Positions 1-6,169 of a DNA stretch of 6,836 nucleotides are shown here, one piece after another. Within the stretch, counting starts at the first letter, position 1. Every line of letters begins with the position of its first letter. Origin of the DNA: Bog-473 sp964457065 (GTDB taxonomy: Bacteria; Actinomycetota; Acidimicrobiia; Acidimicrobiales; RAAP-2); assembly GCA_964457065.1 (NCBI GenBank), contig CAYWDQ010000161.1, forward strand, positions 1-6,836, read 5' to 3'. Made by a program: the position numbers and the translations under genes. The notes under the pieces were generated by a model that was given only the letters and a program-made list of their open reading frames with translations, had not been told where the DNA came from and made no database searches.

Positions 1-874
1 ACCCACCGCTCGCCGAGGAGCACGACGCCGAGCGGTTGGCCGGTCACCTCGGCCGTGCATCTCGACGTGCTCAATGGAGCGGCGAACAGGGTGTTCGATC
101 AGTTCCGCACCCTCGGGATCGTGGAGCGGGGCTCTGTGGTCGCCGAAACGGTCGATACGTGGCTGTCCGACACTGCGACAACGGCCGAGCGCAGGCAGCC
201 GCGCTTCGAGGCGTTCGCCCCGGTGTGGGAAATGGTGGACGCACGCATTCGGAGCGACGGCACCTACCCGCCCGGCTGGTTCGTACTCCTCGTGATCGCC
301 GGTCTCATCGCGGCCGTGGGCATCCTCATCAATTCACAGATCCTCATCGTGGCGGCCATGGTCGTGGGACCCGAATACGGCGCCATCACGAGCGTCGCCC
401 GGGCGGGGACCCGCCGCGACGGTTCGACGGTAGTCCGGGGACTGTTGGCGCTGCTCGTCGGCTTTGCCGCGGCCATCGCCGCCTGTATCGCTCTGGGGCG
501 ATCATCCGGGCCGCCGGGGTCACGCCCCACGCCTTCGAGCTCGGAATCCGCCCGGTCTCCGACCTCATCAACACGCCGAACGTGTTCTCCGTCATCGTCG
601 CCGTGCTCGCGGGCATCGTCGGGATCCTGTCCCTGACCGAATCCCGCGCGGCCGCCCTGATCGGCGTGTTCATCTCGGTGACGCCGATCCCCGCTGCCGC
701 CGACATCGGCCTCTCCTCAGCTACGCCTCGTGGCAAGAAGCCTGGGGCTCCTTCCTGCAGCTGCTCCTCAACGTGTCCATCCTGATCGTCGTCGGGATGA
801 TCATGCTCATTGTGCAGAAGCGGATCTGGGACCGCGTGACGCCGGCGGCGAGCACAATCACCCCATCGGGGTGA
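1..874 (+). pseudogene. DUF389 family membrane protein, 5'-truncated by window edge, two apparent frameshifts
   Basis: Three consecutive frames together make one DUF389-like protein. Frame 1 is open from base 1 to about 495 and includes VHLDVLNGAANRVFDQFR, then helices around WFVLLVIAGLIAAVGILI and ILIVAAMVVGPEYGAI. Frame 3, about 498-713, carries on with GAIIRAAGVTPHAFELGI, VFSVIVAVLAGIVGILSL and VFISVTPIPAAADIGL. Frame 2, about 716-874, finishes with LSYASWQEAWGSFLQLLLN and a last helix before TGA. Each switch is explained by one missing base: in GGGG at 495-498 and in CTCTCCTC at 711-718. The order soluble N-terminal part, paired helices with a VGPE-type motif, then more helices matches DUF389 proteins, whose function is not established. 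A GTG at 55 could start translation, but homology-like sequence extends upstream of it, so the true start probably lies outside the window. About 290 residues are visible when the frames are joined. It may be a true pseudogene or an intact gene with two sequencing errors. Family call is from recall of the motifs. Confidence 0.7.
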
Positions 875-876
875 TT
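856..876 (+). terminator. Perfect 9-bp hairpin over the DUF389 stop codon, possible terminator
   Basis: AATCACCCC at 856-864 is the exact reverse complement of GGGGTGATT at 868-876, with a 3-base ATC loop. The TGA stop of the last DUF389 frame (872-874) lies in the right arm. No T-run follows, so it is not a classic intrinsic terminator. T-poor hairpins at gene ends are common in actinobacteria, and its position before a 227-base gap fits transcription ending here. The inverted repeat is directly visible; the terminator role is inferred. A dyad-symmetric protein-binding site is the alternative. Confidence 0.5.
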
Positions 877-955
877 CGGCGATCCCAGGCCGCTGCCACG
901 CTGGACCCTGGTCGTTGAGGTTGGCCGAGGACCGGCGCGACAGGGAGGCGCGTTG

Positions 956-977
956 CGGAGGGCAGCGACATCCTCCG
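956..977 (+). promoter_or_regulatory. GC-rich inverted repeat upstream of cydD
   Basis: CGGAGG at 956-961 is the exact reverse complement of CCTCCG at 972-977, around a 10-base spacer. G-T wobble pairs can extend the stem by one on each side (955/978 and 962/971). It lies about 125 bases before the chosen cydD start. It could be an operator, a leader-RNA hairpin or part of a terminator. Short GC arms like this also arise by chance in such DNA, so functional confidence is low. Confidence 0.25.
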
Positions 978-1088
978 TCGTGAAGATCTAGGGTCGTTGG
1001 TCCCTGGCGCGACCGCCCGTTCCTGACGACAATGACCTCGTCAGATGCGGAGGCATCGGAGTGTGCGCGCTCCGGCCGGCAACGGACG

Positions 1089-1097
1089 AAAGAGGAG
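1089..1097 (+). promoter_or_regulatory. Ribosome binding site that decides the cydD TTG start
   Basis: The purine-rich AAAGAGGAG lies 4 bases before TTG at 1102; its GAGG core is 6 bases away. The in-frame ATG at 1045 has nothing like this upstream. The protein from TTG reaches the conserved GPFDPRLLQYA block within about 18 residues, as expected for CydD. This favours TTG over the ATG. Confidence 0.65.
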
Positions 1098-1101
1098 AGC
1101 G

Positions 1102-2799
1102 TTGGCCCGACCAGCACCGACGACGACAGGGCAGCCGGCCGGTCGCCGCGGCGGCCCCTTCGACCCCCGATTGCTGCAGTACGCGCACACGACCCGGCGC
1201 TTCATCGTCCTGGCCATCGGCGTCGGCGGCGCCACCGCGCTGCTCGTCGTCGCTCAGGCTTGGCTCATCGCCACCGTCGTGAACGACGCCTTCTTCCACC
1301 ACGGGTCACTCTCGTCGTTGCGCGGCCCGCTCGCCTTCCTGCTGGCCGTCATTGCGGGTCGCGCCATCCTGGCTTGGGCCACCGAGCGCGCCGCGCACCG
1401 GGCTTCGGCGTCCGCCAAGTCCGAGCTCCGGCACTCGGCGACCGAGCACATCGCCGCTCTCGGCCCGGCCGGCCTGGAGCACCAGGCGAACGGGCGGCTC
1501 ACCGTGCTCGTCACGACGGGCGTCGACGCACTCGACGGGTACTTCTCGCGGTACCTGCCCCAGCTCTTCCTCGCCGTCATCGTCCCCATCACCATCATCG
1601 CCGTGGTGGCCGGCGCCGACTGGATCTCGGCCGTCCTCATCGCGGTGACGGTGCCCCTGATCCCCGTCTTCATGGGTCTGGTGGGCCTCACCACCCGGGA
1701 CCGCACAGCCGCCCGCATGCGATCGCTGCAGCGGCTGGCCGGGCACTTCCTCGACGTGGTGGCCGGGCTCCCCACCCTGAAGGTCTTCGGCCGGGCCAAG
1801 GCGCAGGCCCGTGCCATCGCCGAGGTGACCGACCGCTATCGCACCACCACGCTGGCCACCCTCAAGCTGACGTTCCTGTCGTCGCTGATCCTCGAGCTCT
1901 TGGCCACCATCTCCGTGGCCCTGGTTGCCGTCGCCGTCGGCCTGCGGCTGCTCGACGGCGACATGAACTTCCACGCCGCGCTCTTCGTCCTGGTGCTCGC
2001 ACCCGAGGCCTACCTGCCGCTGCGTGCCCTCGGCGCGAACTTCCACGCCAGTGCGGACGGGATGAAGGCGGCCGAGGAGGTCTTCGAGCTCCTCGAGACG
2101 TCCGTCGAGGGGCGGGCGGGCGGCGCAAACCCGCCGCGTGACCCCAGCATCCGCATCGCCGGGCTCGAGGTCACCTATCCGGGGCGCCGCATTCCCGCCC
2201 TGCAGGGCGCCAACCTGATCGTCGAACCGGGCGAGACGGTGGCGCTCACCGGTCCCAGCGGTTGCGGCAAGTCAACGCTCCTCAACGTCATCCTCGGGCT
2301 CCGCGGCCCCAGCGCGGGGGTGGTTCGGCTCGGCGGGCGCGACCTGCGCGAACTCGATCTCGACGCGTGGAGGGCCGGCATCGGCTGGGTGCCCCAACGG
2401 CCGCACCTCTTCGCCCGCTCCGTCGCCGACAACGTGCGCGTCGCCAGACCCGGCGCCACGGACGCCGAAGTGGCGGCGGCGCTCCAGGCGGCCGGACTGG
2501 CGCCCGTGGTGGGACGGCTCCCCCAAGGAATCGACACGCAGCTGGGCGAGGGTGGTGCCGGCCTGTCGGCGGGAGAGCGCCAGCGCCTGGCGCTGGCGCG
2601 GGCCTTCGTGCGCGACGCGCCACTCCTGGTGCTGGACGAGCCGACGGCGAGCCTCGACGCGGAGACCGAGGCCGACGTGCTCCAGGCGGTGCGTCGGCTG
2701 ACCGAGGGGCGCACGGCACTGATCGTGGCGCACCGCCCCGCGCTGGCCGCGTTGGCCGACCGGGTGATCCACCTGCCGGCTCCGGTGGTGACGGCGTGA
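1102..2799 (+). CDS. cydD: CydD, ABC transporter subunit for cytochrome bd assembly
   Basis: First half of the heterodimeric inner-membrane ABC transporter CydDC, needed to mature cytochrome bd. The family was long described as a cysteine/glutathione exporter; newer structural work on the E. coli complex points to haem handling. From the TTG start the protein has 565 residues, close to the normal family length. Residues 1-20 are a Pro/Arg-rich cytosolic lead, followed by an exporter-type membrane domain (helices near 34-60, 73-92, 152-170, 174-196, 258-284, 291-310). The ATPase domain has Walker A GPSGCGKST (384-392), Q-loop Gln432, signature LSAGERQ (488-494), Walker B LLVLDEP (508-514), D-loop SLDA (517-520) and switch His544, so this site looks catalytically complete. 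Its TGA overlaps the cydC GTG by 4 bases. An ATG at 1045 would add 19 residues but lacks a ribosome binding site. CydD rather than CydC is assigned from gene order and the DPRLL N-terminus. Confidence 0.9.
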   Translation: MARPAPTTTGQPAGRRGGPFDPRLLQYAHTTRRFIVLAIGVGGATALLVVAQAWLIATVVNDAFFHHGSLSSLRGPLAFLLAVIAGRAILAWATERAAHRASASAKSELRHSATEHIAALGPAGLEHQANGRLTVLVTTGVDALDGYFSRYLPQLFLAVIVPITIIAVVAGADWISAVLIAVTVPLIPVFMGLVGLTTRDRTAARMRSLQRLAGHFLDVVAGLPTLKVFGRAKAQARAIAEVTDRYRTTTLATLKLTFLSSLILELLATISVALVAVAVGLRLLDGDMNFHAALFVLVLAPEAYLPLRALGANFHASADGMKAAEEVFELLETSVEGRAGGANPPRDPSIRIAGLEVTYPGRRIPALQGANLIVEPGETVALTGPSGCGKSTLLNVILGLRGPSAGVVRLGGRDLRELDLDAWRAGIGWVPQRPHLFARSVADNVRVARPGATDAEVAAALQAAGLAPVVGRLPQGIDTQLGEGGAGLSAGERQRLALARAFVRDAPLLVLDEPTASLDAETEADVLQAVRRLTEGRTALIVAHRPALAALADRVIHLPAPVVTA

Positions 2800-4676
2800 G
2801 CGGCGGCGTCTTCGACGCGACGCCGGATCGCCCGGCCGACCTGGGGCGGACGCTCGGCATCGCCCGCGTCGCGGCCGGGCGGCTGGCGCAGGCCTCGCTG
2901 CTGGGCGCCGGGGCCATCGGGGCGTCCATCGCCCTCATGGGCACGTCGGCCTGGCTCATCTCGAAGGCCGCCCTGCATCCCTCTGAGGCCTCCTTGACGC
3001 TGGCCATCGTGGGGGTGCAGTTCTTCGGCCTGTCCCGCGGCTTCCTGCGCTACGGCGAACGGCTGGTCGGTCACGACGCTGCGCTGCGCGTGCTGACCGA
3101 CCTGCGGGTCCGCGTCTACGGCCGGCTCGAGGCGATCGCACCGGCCGGCCTCCCGCTCTTCCGACGCGGCGACCTCGTCGCCCGGGTCGTCGACGACGTG
3201 GATTCGCTCCAAGACGTCGTGCTGCGTGTGATCCAGCCCTTCGCGGTGGCCGGCGTCGTGGGCGCGGCGACCGTCGCCGTCATGTGGGTCCTGTTGCCGG
3301 GTGCGGGCGCGGTGCTGCTGGTGGCCCTCGTCGTCTCGGCCACGCTGGTGCCGTGGCTCACGGGCCGCCTGGCCAAGCGGGAGGAGTCCAAGCAGGCATC
3401 GGCCCGCGGCGACCTGAGCGCGGCGGTGGTGGACCTCATCGACGGAGCGCCCGAGCTGACGGTCATGGGCGGCACCGACGAGCAGCTGCAGCGGATCGCC
3501 GGCGCCGACCGGCGCCTGCGCGCCACGGCCCGCCGGGGCGCCGGCACCTCCGGCATCGGACTCGGGCTGACCACGGCGCTGGCCGGCCTCGCCAGCTGGG
3601 GCGCGCTGACGCTCGGTGTGCGCAGCACCCACAGTGGGCACCTCGACGGTGCGCTGCTGGCCGTGCTGGCCCTCGTCCCACTGGCCGCCTTCGAGCTGGT
3701 GTCCCCGCTGCCGGCGGCGACCCAGGCGTTGCAGCGCTCGCGGACGGCGGCCGGCCGGGTGTTCGCGGCCACCGACGCGGCGGTGCCGGTCGAGGAACCG
3801 GACCCGCCGCTGCCGTTGCCCAGCGCGGTGTCAGGGCCGCACACGCTTGCGTTGCGCGGGGTGTGGGCCGGCTACCCCGGGACAGACCGGCCGGTGCTGC
3901 GGGGGGTGGATCTCGACCTGGTGCCGGGGCGGCGGGTCGCCCTGGTCGGACAGAGCGGGGCGGGCAAGTCGACGCTGGCCGACGTCCTGGTGCGCTTCCT
4001 GCCCGTCGACGCCGGCGACGCACGCCTGGACGGGGTGCCGACGAACCGGTTGGCGTCCGACGACGTGCGCCGGGTGGTCGGGCTCGTCGAGCAGAGCCCG
4101 CACCTCTTCACCACCAGCCTGGCCGAGAACCTCCGGGTCGGCCGCCGTTCGGCGAGCGACGACGACCTCGTCGACGTGCTCGAGCGGGTGGGACTGGGCG
4201 ACTGGCTTGCGGGCCTGCCCGCCGGCCTGGCCACCCAGGTGGGGACGGCCGGCACCCGTCTCTCGGGCGGGCAGCGCCAGCGGGTGGCGGTGGCGCGAGC
4301 CCTCCTGGCCGAGTTCCCCATCCTCATCCTCGACGAGCCGGCGGAGCACCTCGACCCGGCGGCGGCCGATGCCCTCACCGACGACCTCCTGGCCCTCACC
4401 GAGGGCCGCTCGACGCTCTTCATCACGCACCGTCTGGCGGGACTGGACGAAGTGGACGAGATCATCGTCCTCGACGGCGGTCGGGTCGCCGAACGCGGGA
4501 CGCACACCCAACTCGTGCGCGCCGGCGGTCGCTATGCCGGGCTGTGGTGGGACGAGCAGATGAACGACCGGAGCGCACTCGACGCCCGCCCCGCGACCAC
4601 CGCCCCGCCGGAGCGAGCCGGTGTCCTCGACGATCTCAACGACGCAGTCCTCAACGAAGGGAGCGACACCCCGTGA
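2796..4676 (+). CDS. cydC: CydC, ABC transporter subunit for cytochrome bd assembly
   Basis: Second half of the CydDC transporter. The GTG start at 2796 overlaps the cydD stop by 4 bases, so translation is probably coupled. The protein has 626 residues. The membrane domain (about 25-310) contains MGTSAWLISKAA and RYGERLVGHD (85-94). By my alignment Arg89 and His93 correspond to E. coli CydC Arg81 and His85, where His85 is implicated in haem binding. The ATPase domain has Walker A GQSGAGKST (385-393), Q-loop Gln433, signature LSGGQRQ (489-495), Walker B ILILDEP (509-515), D-loop HLDP (518-521) and switch His545. All catalytic motifs are present, so with CydD both ATP sites look competent. After the usual end near GLWWDEQM there is an extra tail of about 37 residues (590-626), Ala/Pro-rich then acidic, of no known function. 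Its stop overlaps the cydA GTG, again by 4 bases. An open frame continues upstream to 2262 but lies wholly inside cydD and is not coding. Confidence 0.92.
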   Translation: MSGGVFDATPDRPADLGRTLGIARVAAGRLAQASLLGAGAIGASIALMGTSAWLISKAALHPSEASLTLAIVGVQFFGLSRGFLRYGERLVGHDAALRVLTDLRVRVYGRLEAIAPAGLPLFRRGDLVARVVDDVDSLQDVVLRVIQPFAVAGVVGAATVAVMWVLLPGAGAVLLVALVVSATLVPWLTGRLAKREESKQASARGDLSAAVVDLIDGAPELTVMGGTDEQLQRIAGADRRLRATARRGAGTSGIGLGLTTALAGLASWGALTLGVRSTHSGHLDGALLAVLALVPLAAFELVSPLPAATQALQRSRTAAGRVFAATDAAVPVEEPDPPLPLPSAVSGPHTLALRGVWAGYPGTDRPVLRGVDLDLVPGRRVALVGQSGAGKSTLADVLVRFLPVDAGDARLDGVPTNRLASDDVRRVVGLVEQSPHLFTTSLAENLRVGRRSASDDDLVDVLERVGLGDWLAGLPAGLATQVGTAGTRLSGGQRQRVAVARALLAEFPILILDEPAEHLDPAAADALTDDLLALTEGRSTLFITHRLAGLDEVDEIIVLDGGRVAERGTHTQLVRAGGRYAGLWWDEQMNDRSALDARPATTAPPERAGVLDDLNDAVLNEGSDTP

Positions 4677-6160
4677 ACCCTCTGGACCTCGCGCGCTGGC
4701 AGTTCGCCAGCACGAGCATCTACCACTTCCTCTTCGTGCCCGTCACCATCGGTCTGGCCTTCCTGGTGGCGCTGCTGCAGACGGCCTGGTACCGCAACGG
4801 CGACAGCACCTATCTCCGGCTGGCCCGCTTCTTCGGCTCGTTGCTGCTGATCAACGTCGCGGTCGGCGTGGTCACGGGGCTCATCCAGGAATTCGAGTTC
4901 GGCATGAACTGGTCCGCCTACTCGCGCCTCGTGGGCAACGTCTTCGGCGGCCCACTGGCCATGGAGGGCCTGGCCGCGTTCTTCCTGGAGTCGACCTTCC
5001 TCGGCATCTGGATCTTCGGCTGGAACCGCCTGTCGAAGAAGGCGCACCTGGCCTGCATCTGGCTGGTGGCGGCCGGGACCATGCTCTCGGCCGCCTTCAT
5101 CATGGCGGCCAACTCCTGGATGCAGCACCCCGTGGGCTACTCGACGAACAACAGCACCCACCAGCCCCAGCTCACCAACATCTGGGCCCTCTTCACCAAC
5201 CCCGTCTTCCTGTGGGGCTACACCCACGTCGTCGTGGCCTCCCTCGTCACCGGTGCCGTGATCATGCTCGGCGTCTCGGCCTGGCACCTGCACCGGAAGA
5301 ACCAGGTCGAGGCCTTCCGGCGCACGGCCGTGATCTCGCTGGTCGTCCTGCTGCCGACGGTCGCCTTCAACCTCTTCGTGGGCAGCGAGCTCGGCGTCGT
5401 GGAGGGGACGTACCAGCCCATGAAGATCGCCGCGGCCGAGGCGCTGTGGACCACCTGCGACAGCCACTGCCCGTTCTCGCTCTTCCAGATCGGGGGCGGC
5501 AACAACGACGAGACGCCCACCCAGATCCTGGAGATCCCCGACCTGCTCTCCATCTTGGCCACCAACCACGTCGACGGCACCGTCCAGGGGCTGAACAACC
5601 TCAACGCCCAGTACCAGAAGGAGTACGGGCCCGGGAACTACATCCCCAACGTCTTCATCCAGTACTGGTCCATGCGGGTCATGGCCTACCTGGGCACGCT
5701 CGTGTTCCTCTTCGCGCTGTGGGGGGCCTGGCTGCTCTACCGCCACAAGCTCGACCGCGCCAAATGGTTCCTGCGGGTCGCTCCGTGGGTGGTGATCCTG
5801 CCCTTCCTCATCAACACGGCGGGCTGGATGCTCACCGAGAACGGCCGGCAGCCGTGGATCGTCCAGGGCTTGATGCTGACCAAGAACGGCGTGTCGTCCT
5901 CGGTCTCGGCGACCGACATCTGGATCTCACTGATCGTCTTCTACCTGGTCTTCGCCGTGCTCGGTGTGGCGGACGGTTGGCTGATGATCCGCTTCGGCCG
6001 CCGCTCCATCGGCGACGATCCCCTGGCCAAGTTGACGTCCGAGGGAGAGAGCCCCGGAGGTGGCAGCCCCGGAGGCAGCAGCACCGGCAGCAGCTCAGAC
6101 CCCGACGCCGAGTTCGACTCGTCCCACGAGGACGAGGACGACCTGGCCCTCGTCTACTAG
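4673..6160 (+). CDS. cydA: CydA, cytochrome bd quinol oxidase subunit I
   Basis: Haem-carrying subunit of cytochrome bd, which oxidises quinol and reduces O2 to water with high oxygen affinity. GTG start at 4673 overlaps the cydC stop; AAGGGAG at 4657-4663 is its ribosome binding site. The 495 residues contain about nine membrane helices. The haem axial ligands are in place: His18 (IYHFLFVP), His185 (GYTHVVVAS) and Met337 (SMRVMAYLG), matching E. coli His19, His186 and Met393. Glu98 and Glu106 in AMEGLAAFFLESTF match E. coli Glu99 and Glu107. Lys251 and Glu256 in the Q-loop match the quinol residues Lys252 and Glu257. Glu389 and the GRQPW block (391-395) are conserved. The region between the His185 helices and Met337 is short, so this is the short Q-loop type. 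Cys262 and Cys266 lie in that loop. The C-terminal 40 residues are Gly/Ser-rich then acidic, unlike the core. E. coli numbering is from memory. Confidence 0.97.
   Translation: MNPLDLARWQFASTSIYHFLFVPVTIGLAFLVALLQTAWYRNGDSTYLRLARFFGSLLLINVAVGVVTGLIQEFEFGMNWSAYSRLVGNVFGGPLAMEGLAAFFLESTFLGIWIFGWNRLSKKAHLACIWLVAAGTMLSAAFIMAANSWMQHPVGYSTNNSTHQPQLTNIWALFTNPVFLWGYTHVVVASLVTGAVIMLGVSAWHLHRKNQVEAFRRTAVISLVVLLPTVAFNLFVGSELGVVEGTYQPMKIAAAEALWTTCDSHCPFSLFQIGGGNNDETPTQILEIPDLLSILATNHVDGTVQGLNNLNAQYQKEYGPGNYIPNVFIQYWSMRVMAYLGTLVFLFALWGAWLLYRHKLDRAKWFLRVAPWVVILPFLINTAGWMLTENGRQPWIVQGLMLTKNGVSSSVSATDIWISLIVFYLVFAVLGVADGWLMIRFGRRSIGDDPLAKLTSEGESPGGGSPGGSSTGSSSDPDAEFDSSHEDEDDLALVY
6038..6157 (+). other. Low-complexity Gly/Ser then acidic tail of CydA
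   Basis: Codes for CydA residues 456-495. A Gly/Ser/Pro stretch with the repeated unit SPGG (near 460-468) is followed by an Asp/Glu-rich segment (DAEFDSSHEDEDD) and ends in LALVY. At DNA level AGCCCCGGAGG occurs twice, at 6050-6060 and 6065-6075, suggesting growth by slippage or short duplication. The tail follows the last membrane helix and is predicted to be disordered and, by the usual CydA topology, cytosolic. Function unknown. Confidence 0.6.
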
Positions 6161-6164
6161 GAGG
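6159..6164 (+). promoter_or_regulatory. Ideal Shine-Dalgarno sequence for cydB, overlapping the cydA stop
   Basis: AGGAGG begins on the second base of the cydA TAG stop and lies 5 bases before the cydB ATG. This is a consensus ribosome binding site and the strongest in the window. It fixes the cydB start and allows efficient re-initiation after cydA, in keeping with the two subunits being needed in equal amounts. Confidence 0.85.
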
Positions 6165-6169
6165 TCGAC

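Larger units (their letters stand above)
875..1101. other. Intergenic region upstream of the cyd operon, presumed promoter region
   Basis: This 227-base gap separates the DUF389 gene from cydD and should contain the operon promoter. I found no convincing -35/-10 pair with normal spacing: TTGAGG at 915-920 and TTGCGG at 953-958 resemble -35 elements, but neither has a good -10 about 17 bases downstream. I also found no Rex-type TTGTGA/TCACAA palindrome. The notable features are the hairpin at 956-977 and the ribosome binding site before cydD. ATG codons at 1032 and 1045 are open but have no Shine-Dalgarno sequence. Confidence 0.5.

Noticed and set aside
3..50. Frame 3 stretch PPLAEEHDAERLAGHL as a third frameshifted piece of the DUF389 gene
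   Set aside because: It looks protein-like, but frame 1 is also open from base 1 and leads directly into the conserved VHLDVLNG block. Sixteen residues are too few to decide.
1045..1101. ATG at 1045 as the cydD start
   Set aside because: It has no Shine-Dalgarno sequence and adds an Arg-rich stretch not expected in CydD. The TTG at 1102 has a good ribosome binding site.
2262..2795. Upstream extension of the cydC frame into cydD
   Set aside because: The extension is Arg/Ala-rich and overlaps the conserved ATPase motifs of CydD. The GTG at 2796 gives a normal CydC N-terminus.
2175..3641. 488-codon open frame on the - strand opposite cydD and cydC
   Set aside because: It lies opposite two clearly recognised genes. 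Its product is Arg/Gly/Ala/His-rich low complexity with no family motif, which is typical of antisense frames in high-GC DNA.
4532..5746. 404-codon open frame on the - strand opposite cydA
   Set aside because: It is antisense to a conserved gene with every key residue present. The translation is Glu/Val/Gly/His-biased with no recognisable domain.
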